Source: Limnochorda pilosa (GTDB lineage Bacteria > Bacillota > Limnochordia > Limnochordales > Limnochordaceae). From it: 64,000 nt of DNA. Below, in pieces: positions 43,261 to 52,129 of the stretch. The stretch is taken from positions 2,480,001 through 2,544,000 of the forward strand of contig NZ_AP014924.1 of assembly GCF_001544015.1 (NCBI RefSeq), given 5' to 3'. The stretch's first letter is position 1. Each line of letters begins with the position of its first letter. Both the position numbers and the translations under genes were made by a program. The notes under the pieces are model-generated. The model made no database searches. It saw only the letters and a list, made by a program, of their open reading frames with translations, and had not been told where the DNA came from.

Positions 43261-43893
43261 ATGGGGGACCGGCACTCCTTGTTGCTCCTCGGTGCAGGCG
43301 GCCACGGTCGTGCGGTGGCCGATGCTGCTTCGGCAGCCGGGTGGCACATCGCAGGGTTCTTGGACGACCACGCGACTGAGGCGCCCTGGACGGGAGCTTC
43401 AATCCTGGGGGCGATCGACACGCTTCCGACGATCCTCCAGGCGCACCCCGAGTGGTCCGTCATTGTCACTCTGGGTGACAACCGCGAGCGCCGATCGGTG
43501 GTTGAACGCTTTGCCGGGATTCCGATTCGCTTCGCGACCGTGCTAGCGCCGTCGGCCTATGTCTCCCCTACCGCTAGCGTGGAACCGGGCTCAATCGTCA
43601 TGCACCACGCGGTGGTCCATGCAGGATCTCGAATCGGGCCGCACGCCATACTCAACACAGGCGCTACCATCGACCACGACTGCGAGATCGGAGAGTACGG
43701 CCACATCTCTCCCGGGGTGCACCTGGCGGGCACGGTCAAGGTGGAGCGGGAAGCCCATGTCGGCATCGGCGCCAGCGTCATTCCCGGCGTACGAATCGGT
43801 GCACGCGCAGTGGTGGGCGCAGGGGCGGCAGTCATCTCCGACGTCCCCGCAGGAGTCACCGTGGTTGGCGTGCCGGCTCGCCCTACGCGTTGA
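43261..43893 (+). CDS. Sugar O/N-acyltransferase (NeuD/LegH/PglD-like)
   Basis: A 210-residue acetyltransferase: N-terminal Rossmann-like segment SLLLLGAGGHGRAVADAASA, then left-handed beta-helix hexapeptide repeats (GSIVMHHAVVHAGSRIGPHA, TIDHDCEIGEYGHISPGVHL). The active-site His is expected in IDHDCEIG. It would N-acetylate the 4-amino sugar or O-acetylate the product. Last gene of the six; 21 bases separate its stop from that of the convergent maf. Confidence 0.9.
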   Translation: MGDRHSLLLLGAGGHGRAVADAASAAGWHIAGFLDDHATEAPWTGASILGAIDTLPTILQAHPEWSVIVTLGDNRERRSVVERFAGIPIRFATVLAPSAYVSPTASVEPGSIVMHHAVVHAGSRIGPHAILNTGATIDHDCEIGEYGHISPGVHLAGTVKVEREAHVGIGASVIPGVRIGARAVVGAGAAVISDVPAGVTVVGVPARPTR

Positions 43894-43914
43894 TCCTACT
43901 CAACCGAAACAGGT

Positions 43915-45765
43915 TCAGCGGGCAGATGGGATCTTCGAAAGCGCCATCTCCACGACCTTCCTCGTTCTTTCCGTGGCGTCGTGAAGCCCCTGGTACAGGT
44001 CGTGAGACTGACTCAGGACAGATAGGATCGCTTCTGCACTCGCCTCTCTTCCGTCCCCGCCCGCGGCACCACTTCGGATGAGCCCCTGAACTTCTGGTGA
44101 GGTGCGCAGAGTCTGGGTCACGACGCGGTAGGCTGCCCCGAACACCAAGGGGTGGAGGGCGCGATCCCGCTCTCGTAGGTTCTTGTCGATCGTACCCAAT
44201 CGCTTGACCATCCGGTTCGCGGGTTTACTGGAGAATTGGCCTTGCCGGGCAAGATCGCTCAGCCGCTGGCTGACCTCGGCGGCCTCAGCCGTATCCTGCT
44301 CCATCCTCCTCAGGTTGGCAACCGCTTCCCGCAAGAACTCCCACACCGTCTCGAATTCGCCCGGTGGCTCCCAGCCGTCATGTGCTGTATTGATCACCGC
44401 GGGCGCGTCCACGCTCTGCGTGCAGTGAGCGTCGATGGTTTCCGCGAGGGTCGCGACAAGCGTGCCAGCGATGCGAGCTCCACCCTCGGTCGCGTTGATA
44501 AACGTCTTGTCGGAAGGTGAATTCATGATGTACCGCTCAAACCAGGCGAGGAACGAGTAGAGTGAGCGCGAGGTCCAAGCCTCGCCGCCGTCGTTGGCTG
44601 GAACCTGGAAGTAGCTCGTGCCTGGCTGCCTCAGGTCGAGGCGTGTCCCGCCGTAGATACTGTCCTGCGCGTGAGTCCTGCCCTCCACAGTGTATGCAAG
44701 GTCTTGTCCCACCAAGACGAGAGGATTACAGCCCAACCTCACCGCGATCTCTAGAGCAACCGTGGCGACGGAACCGCCGGCCTTCACCGAAGTCACCGGT
44801 GGGACAACCGGGCCGAGCCACTCGTAGACAGGATTGTTCGTCTTGACACTGAACTTCCTGCCTCTGTGGTGCGTGAGGATCGCCGGAAAGACCATAGGGT
44901 CGAAAACGACTGGAACTCCGCCTAGATCGAGGTCCTTGAGGTGAAGGTGGTTCTTGGCGCTTCCATCAACGGTGACTACAAGGTCTGGGGTCACCTGTGC
45001 CTGGAGGAGGCTCCGCACGGCAGTCCCTACGGCGATAATGAGTGCTTTGCCACTCGCCCGCCGGAGCTCACCAACGTTCTTGTCCAGGGAGGGCCCCGCG
45101 GCAACGATGAAGGCGGGATAGCCCTTGAAGCGGCCCTCCAGAACATCGAGCGGAGGGTGCTCAAGTACGTACGGCAGGTTGGCCAAGGTGTTGCTCAGCC
45201 ACGTTGCGTCCCAAAAGACCATGGTAAAGGCGTTCACAGCCTGCCGGTTGACCTCCGCGCGGATGAGCCTAAGGTATTCCGCGTACTGCTCCGGGAAGAG
45301 CCGCTGCAACACATGATGCACCCGGATCTTCAGCGGTTCTCCTCTCACATCGATCGGTCTCCGTGCGAGCGAGGCCAGGAGCGCGTCCGGGTTACCGACG
45401 GCGATCTGAACCTGCTCCGAACGGATCAGTGGGTCAAGCGTACCGCTGGACTTCGCAATCTCGAAAACTTCGGCGCTCGGCTCGACGACCAGGATTTCGC
45501 CTCGCTCTGCGGGCATACGTGCAAGAAGCTGCGATACATGGTAACCGAGACCCAACCCCAGCACAACGTAAAAAGCCGGCCCCTCCCACCATCGGTCCGC
45601 GAGGATATCGGCCTCACCCAGGGGGTCAAGCCTGCTATGGATCCAATACCGATCGCCGTCCAGAGTGCATCGGAGGGTCGGGACACCTGCGCGGGAGGGG
45701 AACACCTCGAAAAGCGGAGATCTGGTCTCTCTCGCCGTCGCGCTCAAGACTGTTGACCACCCCAC
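43915..45765 (-). CDS. maf: Motility accessory factor, flagellin glycosyltransferase (Maf, DUF115)
   Basis: About 616 residues. GTG 45765 has GGAG seven bases upstream; earlier in-frame codons overlap the gene before it. The N-terminal part has the Maf alpha/beta region (YVVLGLGLGYHVSQLLARMP, GEILVVEPSAEVFEIA). The central DUF115 core is GYPAFIVAAGPSLDKNVGEL, DLVVTVDGSAKNHLHL, VTSVKAGGSVATVALEIAVR and NPLVLVGQDLAYT. Maf proteins transfer nonulosonic acids to Ser/Thr of flagellin; facing a six-gene nonulosonic operon and next to flagellin, that role is well supported. Confidence 0.9.
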   Translation of the reverse strand: MGWSTVLSATARETRSPLFEVFPSRAGVPTLRCTLDGDRYWIHSRLDPLGEADILADRWWEGPAFYVVLGLGLGYHVSQLLARMPAERGEILVVEPSAEVFEIAKSSGTLDPLIRSEQVQIAVGNPDALLASLARRPIDVRGEPLKIRVHHVLQRLFPEQYAEYLRLIRAEVNRQAVNAFTMVFWDATWLSNTLANLPYVLEHPPLDVLEGRFKGYPAFIVAAGPSLDKNVGELRRASGKALIIAVGTAVRSLLQAQVTPDLVVTVDGSAKNHLHLKDLDLGGVPVVFDPMVFPAILTHHRGRKFSVKTNNPVYEWLGPVVPPVTSVKAGGSVATVALEIAVRLGCNPLVLVGQDLAYTVEGRTHAQDSIYGGTRLDLRQPGTSYFQVPANDGGEAWTSRSLYSFLAWFERYIMNSPSDKTFINATEGGARIAGTLVATLAETIDAHCTQSVDAPAVINTAHDGWEPPGEFETVWEFLREAVANLRRMEQDTAEAAEVSQRLSDLARQGQFSSKPANRMVKRLGTIDKNLRERDRALHPLVFGAAYRVVTQTLRTSPEVQGLIRSGAAGGDGREASAEAILSVLSQSHDLYQGLHDATERTRKVVEMALSKIPSAR

Positions 45766-45811
45766 GTGAGAACTCCAGAGCTCTGATGCACGAAAGCGGA
45801 CATTCCGCGGC

Positions 45812-46402
45812 TCAACTGGCCGTCGGACGATAGCTCCACGTTTCGAGCAAGTCGACCAGGTCGTTCTCGAGGAGGTCCGCAACCCAGTCCCGATCACCCG
45901 ACTTCATGGCCGAGAACAGCTTCTCAAGAAACGAGGCGGAGTCGAGCTCCGTGTGCTCCAACTCTCCCTCGAGGGGCAGGCGCCGCCCCCCCTGCAACCC
46001 AAGATTGCTTGTCGCCGCGAGTGCCTGGGACAGTGTACGCGCCTCTACGAGCCAGCTGATCCCGTCCAGAAGCTCAAGCAAGCCAGTCTCGGCGATGGAG
46101 ACTCCTTCCACGCGAAGAAGCGCGACGATTCGGGGCAAGGCTTCCAGCACCCGGTTCGCGTACTCGGCGACGGATCTGCCGACTTCGGCCAAGAAAGGCT
46201 CCGTCGATGCGTATTCCACGCGAACGTGCTGCACGGTCTCCCAGTCAATATGGCTGAGCGAGGCCAAATCCTCGTAAGAGACCCCATCCACGTAGACGCG
46301 ACGTACGAACGCCCCTTCGGGAGTGAGGCGCCTCGCCATGGCCAAGAGGTGCTCGACGTTCTGAACAGGCTCCATCACCTGTTCACCGATACGGACTTCC
46401 AA
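45812..46402 (-). CDS. Hypothetical protein between flagellin and maf, 196 residues
   Basis: Unrecognised. The start is TTG 46402, supported by a near-perfect ribosome site GGGAGGTGATC. It is acidic and mainly helical (RVLEALPRIVALLRVEGVSI, LLELLDGISWLVEARTL, LLENDLVDLLETW), without signal or membrane segments. Its place in the flagellin-maf group suggests a chaperone or glycosylation accessory, but no family resemblance supports this. It lies beyond the flagellin terminator, so it may need its own promoter or read-through. Confidence 0.7.
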   Translation of the reverse strand: MEVRIGEQVMEPVQNVEHLLAMARRLTPEGAFVRRVYVDGVSYEDLASLSHIDWETVQHVRVEYASTEPFLAEVGRSVAEYANRVLEALPRIVALLRVEGVSIAETGLLELLDGISWLVEARTLSQALAATSNLGLQGGRRLPLEGELEHTELDSASFLEKLFSAMKSGDRDWVADLLENDLVDLLETWSYRPTAS

Positions 46403-46455
46403 AGAAGATCACCTCCCGGCAATGGGTCCACTAGCGTCTGGCGGTGATAAGGCGA

Positions 46456-46484
46456 GGGGCTCCTCGGTCGCTCCGAGAAGCCCC
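46456..46484 (-). terminator. Flagellin transcription terminator
   Basis: A 12-bp stem (one G-T pair), GGGGCTTCTCGG with CCGAGGAGCCCC on the minus strand, five-base loop, 18 bases past the flagellin stop, followed by TCGCCTTATC. It gives the flagellin its own strong, separate message. Confidence 0.75.
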
Positions 46485-46502
46485 TGCCCCTTTCAGTCCA
46501 GG

Positions 46503-47324
46503 CTATCCAAGGAGCTGCAGCACCGTCTGTGGTTTCGCGTTCGCCTGTGCCAGCATTGCCGTGGACGCCTGCGTCAGAATCTGGTGCTTGACGAAGCCGG
46601 TCATCTCCTGGGCGATGTCCGCGTCACGGATACGGGACTCCGCCGCGGTGAGGTTCTCGGACGCGATCTGCAGGAAGTTGACGCTGTGCTCGAACCGGTT
46701 CTGCAGGGCACCGAGCTGGGCTCGCTGGCTGGAGACGCTGCCGATCGCCGCATCTACCAGCGAGAGTACCGCTGGGAGGCTGGCCGCAGAGAACCCGCTG
46801 CCGATGCTCACGGCATTGATGCCCAGGCCCGTGGCAGTCATCGTACCGATCGACAGCGTGACGTACTGATTCGCGTTGGCTCCGATCTGGAACGCGAGGC
46901 CGGTCGCCGATCCGTTAAGCAGTTTCTTCGAGTTGAACTCGGTGTCGGTGCCGATTCGGGTGATCTCCGCCAGGAGCGCGTCAACCTCGAGCTGCAACTG
47001 GGCCCTGTCTGAATCGGTATTGGTGTCGTTCGCCGACTGGACGGCGAGCTCTCTGATTCGGTGGAGCATGGAGTGGGTCTCGTTCAGCGCGCCTTCGGCC
47101 GTCTGAATGAGCGAGATTCCGTCCTGTGCGTTCTTCGCAGCCATGTTGAGGCCCCGAATCTGGCTGCGCATCTTTTCGGAGATTGCCAGACCCGCGGCGT
47201 CGTCGCCGGCTCGGTTGATCCGAAATCCGGACGACAGTTTCTCCATACTCTTCGTTAAACCCTGGTCGTTGACGTAGAGGTTCCGCCAGGAGTTCAACGC
47301 ACTGACGTTGTTGTTGATCCTCAC
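46503..47324 (-). CDS. Flagellin
   Basis: A 273-residue flagellin consisting almost only of the conserved D0/D1 ends: RINNNVSALNSWRNLYVNDQ, MEKLSSGFRINRAGDDAAGL, the IRELAVQSANDTNTDSDRAQ spoke, and the C-terminal RIRDADIAQEMTGFVKHQIL with QANAKPQTVLQLLG. The variable outer domain is reduced to about 60 Ser/Gly/Ala-rich residues, which offer Ser/Thr sites for glycosylation. GTG 47324 follows AAGGAGGGG. It is driven by a sigma-28 promoter and ends in a strong terminator. Confidence 0.97.
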   Translation of the reverse strand: MRINNNVSALNSWRNLYVNDQGLTKSMEKLSSGFRINRAGDDAAGLAISEKMRSQIRGLNMAAKNAQDGISLIQTAEGALNETHSMLHRIRELAVQSANDTNTDSDRAQLQLEVDALLAEITRIGTDTEFNSKKLLNGSATGLAFQIGANANQYVTLSIGTMTATGLGINAVSIGSGFSAASLPAVLSLVDAAIGSVSSQRAQLGALQNRFEHSVNFLQIASENLTAAESRIRDADIAQEMTGFVKHQILTQASTAMLAQANAKPQTVLQLLG

Positions 47325-47423
47325 CCGCTAGCCCCTCCTTGAGGCCGTAGTCTGGATCGCATCCATGCGATCCGGTGCTCCCCGTCCGCACAAGTGGGCA
47401 CGACACGCGGGCACCTACTCAGG

Positions 47424-47450
47424 GTATCGACGGGTGGATGGGCGACTTTA
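47424..47450 (-). promoter_or_regulatory. Sigma-28 (FliA/SigD) promoter of flagellin
   Basis: Minus strand: TAAAGTCG (47450-47443), exactly 11 bases, then GTCGATAC (47431-47424), against the consensus TAAAGTTT-N11-GCCGATAA. Transcription would begin near 47416 and give a leader of roughly 90 bases. Confidence 0.85.
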
Positions 47451-47765
47451 GCCCACGGAGGCCCAGCGTCCACCCGTTGCCGTTGCACGATAAGGTCCCT
47501 TTCCGTCTCGGGCGCCATATGGCCGCAGGCAGAGGTTTCTCGGCGCGGATCCGCCGCCAGCGCACGCCAAGAGCCACAGCAGACCATCTTGCCCATGGAC
47601 CTACGAGGCACGGGACAGCTGGACGGCTCACCTACATCAGGATGATTGGTCCGTCATGAGCGAGCCATGCGGGTCGCATTCTCTTCACAGTCAACGACCC
47701 GCGGGGAGGAAGCCGGTCAGGATGGCGCTCATCGAGGTTCACCCAGGGCGGAAGACGTGAAGGAT
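47451..47765. other. Gap between the flagellin promoter and the first Rpn gene
   Basis: About 315 bases with no gene. It contains a perfect 8-bp inverted repeat GCGGGTCG (47669-47676) / CGACCCGC (47695-47702) about 65 bases past the Rpn stop; without a T tract it is only a weak terminator candidate. Confidence 0.4.
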
Positions 47766-48719
47766 TCAGCTCTCCTCTCCTGCTCCCTGGCCCAGGGCGT
47801 CCAAGCGCTTGCGCCACTCCTCATAGCTGCCCGTCCGGTAGATCTCGAGGCTCAAATCCTCCAACTGGTCGGCCGTCAGGGCATCGAGCTGGCCGAGGTC
47901 CTCGGTGGCGACGTCGCCGAACCGAGCCCTCAGGTGGCGCAGAAGAAGGCGCACCACTTCCTCGTGTCGGCCGCGCTCCAGCCCTCGCTCCCAACCCTTC
48001 CGCTCAACACTGCTCATGATGCGGTCGGCTTCCTGCTGCACCGCCATGGGCCATCCCTCCCGTATCTGATTATACCGACGGACTTCCTCCGCATCCAGTG
48101 GCACGTAGGTGTCCACGAAGCCCCAGAGGAGCGCGGCCTGGTCGTCCGTCAGGTGGAGGCGCAGCATGCTCCGCAGGCACTGGAGCTTCACCTCCACCGC
48201 CTCGCCCGACCGCCTCCTCATCCGGGCCATGAGGGCTGCGGCCACGGGGTTCCGCTTGCGTCGGAAGCGGTGCCAGTCCAGCCCTTGGAGGTGGATGGTG
48301 TAGTAGGGCAGGAGCGGCCCGCACAGCCTCGGCCCCATCATCCGGGCATCGTACAGGCTTCGTTCGCCGCCGCTCCGAGGGTACGTGAAGAGGGCGATGG
48401 GAAAGACGGGAAGCCAGTACTTCTCATGTAGGCGGAAAGAATAGGCGAACATGCGCTGGGCGAAGGTGCTCTGCGGTTGCGACTGGATCTCCACGTGGAC
48501 AAGGCCCGGCCCGCGTTCCGGATCCTCAGACTCAAGCTTGAGTACCAGATCCGCGTGACGCCGCTCTCCTCCGGGAAGGTCCGAGAAGAGCTGCGTGTCT
48601 ACCGGTTCAACTCGTGTGATCGCGTTTCGGCGGAGAAGCGACCGCACGAAGAGGCCCAGGAACTCCAACGGGAACTCGGAGAGCACCACCTTGAAGAGAC
48701 GATCATGGTCGATGGCCAT
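47766..48719 (-). CDS. Rpn-family recombination-promoting nuclease/putative transposase
   Basis: A 317-residue PD-(D/E)xK-type protein of the RpnA/COG5464 group. ATG 48719 follows GGGAGGGTGCTCC. Active-site residues are visible: Asp57 in RHADLVLKL and Glu77/Gln79 in LVHVEIQSQPQ. The body contains WHRFRRKRNPVAAALMARMR and LRSMLRLHLTDDQAALLWGF; the tail from ERGRHEEVVRLLLRHLRARF is a DUF4351-like helical end. Rpn proteins are DNA nucleases tied to RecA-independent recombination. The upstream gene is a diverged paralogue. Confidence 0.88.
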   Translation of the reverse strand: MAIDHDRLFKVVLSEFPLEFLGLFVRSLLRRNAITRVEPVDTQLFSDLPGGERRHADLVLKLESEDPERGPGLVHVEIQSQPQSTFAQRMFAYSFRLHEKYWLPVFPIALFTYPRSGGERSLYDARMMGPRLCGPLLPYYTIHLQGLDWHRFRRKRNPVAAALMARMRRRSGEAVEVKLQCLRSMLRLHLTDDQAALLWGFVDTYVPLDAEEVRRYNQIREGWPMAVQQEADRIMSSVERKGWERGLERGRHEEVVRLLLRHLRARFGDVATEDLGQLDALTADQLEDLSLEIYRTGSYEEWRKRLDALGQGAGEES

Positions 48720-48871
48720 GGAGCACCCTCCCGAGGGGCTTTGGAGCCAATGGCCCAAGCCGTTCTTTCAACGTACATGACGGAAACCGCCGGCCCCGCA
48801 CCTGCGTGCTCGGACGCGGGTCTGGCCGGATCCAGGATGGGGGCCCGGCAGGGTTGGTCTTCATTGCCCGT

Positions 48872-49807
48872 TCACTTGGCCAGCGCGTCCACCCGCGCGC
48901 GCCACTCGTGGTAGGAAGTCACCCGGAAGATCTCAAGGCTGAGCTGTTCGAGTTGATCACCCGACAACGCTTCCAGCCGCGCTCGGTCCTCTGCAGGGAC
49001 GTCGCCAAGCTTGTTCTGGACCTGGCGCAGGAGAACCGACAGCATGCCTTCTTGGCGGCCTTCCTCGATCCCCCTCTCCCAACCCTTCCGCTCGATGCTG
49101 CCCATGATGCGGTCCGCTTGCTCGCGTTCTTTCATGGGCCAACCCTCCTGAAGTTGGTGGTAGCGTTGGGTCTCCTCCTCGCCCAAGGGTACGCACGTGT
49201 CGACGAAGCCCCAGAGGAGTGCGGCCTGGTCGTCGGTCAGAGCGAGGCGCAACATGCTCCGCAGGCACTGGAGCTTCACCTCGACGCTCTCGTCCGGCGC
49301 CCGCCTCATGCGGGCCATGAAGGCGGCGGCCACCGGGTTCCGATGCCGCCGGAAGCGGCGCCAGTCGAGCCTTCTCAGATGGATCGTGTGGTACCGGAGC
49401 CGCAGCCCGCACAGGCGCCCGCCGTCGACCCGGACGTCATAGACTCCGGTGTCGTCGAAGGAACCGTCTCCTGTGAAGACGACGACGGGCAGGACGCGCA
49501 GGCCGTAGAAGAAGTCGAGGCGCGCGCACCAGCCGAGCATGCGTACGTGCAGGGGGCTCCTGGGCTGCGACTGGATCCCCACGTAGACCACCAGATCGTC
49601 GCCTCTGGGGTCGGTCGAGCAGAGCCTCATCACCACCTCGGCATAGCCAGGCTCCAGCGGGGCCAGGTCCGGGAAGGAATGGACGTCCAGCAGCTCCACC
49701 TGCATGGTCTCGTGGAGCGGAACCCACCGCGGGACGAAGAGCTTCACGAAGTCCAGAGGGAACTCCGCGACCACCGCCGCAAAGAGCCGATCCTCGCCGA
49801 TGGACAT
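48872..49807 (-). CDS. Rpn-family paralogue, active site altered
   Basis: A 311-residue paralogue of the downstream gene; the central and C-terminal parts align closely (LRSMLRLALTDDQAALLWGF, WERGIEEGRQEGMLSVLL). At the nuclease centre Asp57 is Glu (GYAEVVMRL) and Glu77 is Gly (VVYVGIQSQPR), while Gln79 stays. This should abolish catalysis, so it may be an inactive homologue or an inhibitor/partner of the active copy. ATG 49807 follows GGGGAGGCGG. The pair probably arose by local duplication. Confidence 0.85.
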   Translation of the reverse strand: MSIGEDRLFAAVVAEFPLDFVKLFVPRWVPLHETMQVELLDVHSFPDLAPLEPGYAEVVMRLCSTDPRGDDLVVYVGIQSQPRSPLHVRMLGWCARLDFFYGLRVLPVVVFTGDGSFDDTGVYDVRVDGGRLCGLRLRYHTIHLRRLDWRRFRRHRNPVAAAFMARMRRAPDESVEVKLQCLRSMLRLALTDDQAALLWGFVDTCVPLGEEETQRYHQLQEGWPMKEREQADRIMGSIERKGWERGIEEGRQEGMLSVLLRQVQNKLGDVPAEDRARLEALSGDQLEQLSLEIFRVTSYHEWRARVDALAK

Positions 49808-50324
49808 GGCAGCCGCCTCCCCACTCGTTCTGCGATCCTGGCGCGAGCTTCCATCAAAACTCAACTTGATCTCAGCATAGACAGCCGCAGCCGAGGATGC
49901 AAACATGTGTTTGTATCGTCGGCGTCGATCCTCGCGGATAATCCCACCGGTACGGCCGCTCGGCTCAGCCTGACGTCGTCGGATGCTGGAAGTCGCTACC
50001 AATGCGGGGCCTTGCGAATCGGGGCACGATGCGAACGCTCGGGACCGGGAGGAAGCGGTCGGGGCTCTTGCACGGAGACAGGGAAGGAGTCCTCGGCGGT
50101 CAGCCGAAACCAAGAGGTGCCGTCTTCCACGTGACGGCCTGCCCGCAGGGGGCCAGGAGGCGGTTTTCCTGTCCCCATCGGATCCACGCGGGGCTGCACC
50201 CCACCCGGGCCGGAGCACGCAGCGCAAGCGGCCGGCCAGCGGCGGGCGAGGCGCCCCGCCCGTCAAGAAGGCTCGCGCGCGCAGCAGACGAAGCCCGGCA
50301 CGAGGCCATACGGCGCGTCCCCGT
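49808..50324. other. Gap between the second Rpn gene and the recombinase
   Basis: About 517 bases. The first part is AT-richer and contains CAAACA-TG-TGTTTG, a short palindrome near 49900 that could be a regulatory site for the Rpn gene. The rest is GC-rich; a frame continuous with the recombinase runs through it from 49983 but does not look like recombinase sequence before 50325. Confidence 0.4.
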
Positions 50325-51260
50325 ATGCGAAGAACGCTGGGGCGCGCCATCGCGGACTTCCTGGTCCACATCCGCATGGAGCGCTCCTTCAGCCGCAATA
50401 CGGCGACGGCGTACCGGCGCGACCTTAGGAGCTTCACCCGATTCCTGGCCCTGCAGGGGGCCGACCCGGAGCTGCTCGACCCTGAAGACATCGGCCGCCC
50501 GGACGTGCGGGCGTACCTGGTCCACCTGGCGGCCGAGCGGGGGCTCAAGAGCTCGTCGGCAAGCCGGCACCTGGCGTGCCTGCGCTCCTTCTTCCGGTTC
50601 CTCGCGGAGGACGAACGCTGGCAGATCTCCCACGACCCCACCCTTGGGGTCCGCCACCCCAAGACGGCCCGGCGGGTGCCGTCCGTCCTCTCCGTCGCCG
50701 AGGTGGAGCGGCTACTGGCGGCATCGGAGAAGGTCTCCCCCTACCCCCAGCGCGACCGGGCCCTCATCCAGCTCCTGGTCCAGACGGGTTGCCGCGTGGG
50801 CGAGGTCGCCCGCCTCCGCCTGGAGCACCTGGACCTGGACCGGAACACCGCGACCTTCCTGGGCAAGGGAGAGAAGGACCGGGTGGTCCCCGTCACACCG
50901 ACGACCGTGGCCCAGCTCCGCCGGTACCTGGAGGAAGAGCGCCCCCGCCTGGCCCGCAACGCCTCTGAGGCCTCGACTGGGCCCGGGGCCGCGGTGTTCC
51001 TCAACACGCGCGGGCGGCCGCTGAGTGCTGGCGGCGTCCGCCGGCTGTTCCGCGAGATCCGGAAGCACGCCGGAATCGGCAAGCGGGTGACGGTGCACAC
51101 CCTGCGCTACACCTGCCTCACCTTCCTGATGGAAGCGGGTGTGGACCTCCGGATGCTTCAGGAGCTGGCGGGGCACGCCTCACTGCACACGACGCAGCTC
51201 TACACCCACCTGGCTCAGTGGAGGAAGACCGATGCGGTGATGAAGCACCCGTTTGCGTGA
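50325..51260 (+). CDS. Tyrosine recombinase (XerC/XerD-like)
   Basis: A 311-residue site-specific recombinase. The N-terminal core-binding domain is ADFLVHIRMERSFSRNTATA to about residue 90; the catalytic domain shows the active Arg in QTGCRVGEVARLRLEHL, the Lys in LGKGEKDRVVPVT, His-x-x-Arg in VHTLRYTCLTFL, the second His in LAGHASLHTTQLYTHL and the Tyr nucleophile in the same segment. HxLRY replaces the commoner HxLRH of Xer proteins. ATG 50325 gives the usual Xer length although no clear ribosome site precedes it. Standing alone among Rpn genes and pseudogenes, it may be a mobile-element integrase rather than the chromosome-dimer recombinase. Confidence 0.88.
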   Translation: MRRTLGRAIADFLVHIRMERSFSRNTATAYRRDLRSFTRFLALQGADPELLDPEDIGRPDVRAYLVHLAAERGLKSSSASRHLACLRSFFRFLAEDERWQISHDPTLGVRHPKTARRVPSVLSVAEVERLLAASEKVSPYPQRDRALIQLLVQTGCRVGEVARLRLEHLDLDRNTATFLGKGEKDRVVPVTPTTVAQLRRYLEEERPRLARNASEASTGPGAAVFLNTRGRPLSAGGVRRLFREIRKHAGIGKRVTVHTLRYTCLTFLMEAGVDLRMLQELAGHASLHTTQLYTHLAQWRKTDAVMKHPFA

Positions 51261-51394
51261 CGGCGCGGCAGTGATGGGGGGACGGACGGCTCCGTTCGGG
51301 CTGTCGTGGGGTCTGTTCCCGCTGGGCAACCGGCGCGGGTGCTTGCCCCTGGGGGTGGGGGTGGAGGAGACCCGCCGGCTCGAGTCCCCCGGGG

Positions 51395-52129
51395 TCAGGA
51401 CATGTCCTGGCGCGCGTTCTCCACGAGAAGGTCGAACGCGCCCCGCGTCCACGTCTCCTCGAAGATCTCTTGGAGGTCGAGCACGTGGTCGGGATCGGGT
51501 TCACGCAGAGGGAAGCGGAAGGCCGGAAGCGGCTGGTCTGCGTGCACGCCGTAGATCTCGGCCTGTCCAGGGATGAAGGCGCGACGGACGAGCACGAACC
51601 GATCCCCCTCGGGCCAGGGACTGGCCAGCGGCATGCGCTCGCCACTCAACAGCAGATCGATCTCCACCAAGTTCACGCGGGCCGAGAGGTACTCGTCCCG
51701 CTTCGTGAGGTACTCCTGCCGACCCTCATGCCCCGCGCGCTTGTTGTTCGGCGAGAGCACCTCCACGACGGTGACGAGCTCACCCGTGAGCGATCGGACC
51801 TGGAGGTACCACTCCTTGACCTCGTCGCGCATACCGATGGCGGCCAGCACCGGGGTGGCCACGCGCCGGCGGGCCGGCGCCGGCTCTTCCACCACGGGAG
51901 CGCCCTCCCGCGACACGGCCGCAACGCTCACGTCAGGACGGCGAACGGCTTCCACGGCGGCGTCCCGCGTTACGTAGACCCGTTCCTCCGTCTGTACCAG
52001 GTAGCGGGGCCGCAGGGCCTGTGCCAGGTGGTGTGCCATGGTGACAATGAGCTGGTTGTGGAAACCCAGCCAGAGCCCGGATTGCTCGAGTCGAGGGTCC
52101 ATGTGGATCCATGCGTCTTGATCCACCAC
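51395..52129 (-). CDS. DUF4058 family protein
   Basis: A 244-residue soluble protein. The opening IHMDPRLEQSGLWLGFHNQL matches the M-D-P-x-L-E-x-x-x-L-W-x-x-F-H-x-x-L signature of DUF4058, and VVEVLSPNNKRAGHEGRQEY followed by YLSARVNLVEIDLLLSGER has the nuclease-like E-x-L-S-P-x-N-K pattern of the family. Function is unknown; the pattern recalls PD-(D/E)xK or Uma2 proteins. Starts at tandem GTG codons near 52129. It lies tail to tail with the recombinase. Confidence 0.8.
   Translation of the reverse strand: MVDQDAWIHMDPRLEQSGLWLGFHNQLIVTMAHHLAQALRPRYLVQTEERVYVTRDAAVEAVRRPDVSVAAVSREGAPVVEEPAPARRRVATPVLAAIGMRDEVKEWYLQVRSLTGELVTVVEVLSPNNKRAGHEGRQEYLTKRDEYLSARVNLVEIDLLLSGERMPLASPWPEGDRFVLVRRAFIPGQAEIYGVHADQPLPAFRFPLREPDPDHVLDLQEIFEETWTRGAFDLLVENARQDMS

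Noticed and set aside
48872-50662. A longer Rpn protein of nearly 600 residues
   Set aside because: The family begins at ATG 49807 with a ribosome site; upstream codons are low-complexity and antisense to the recombinase.
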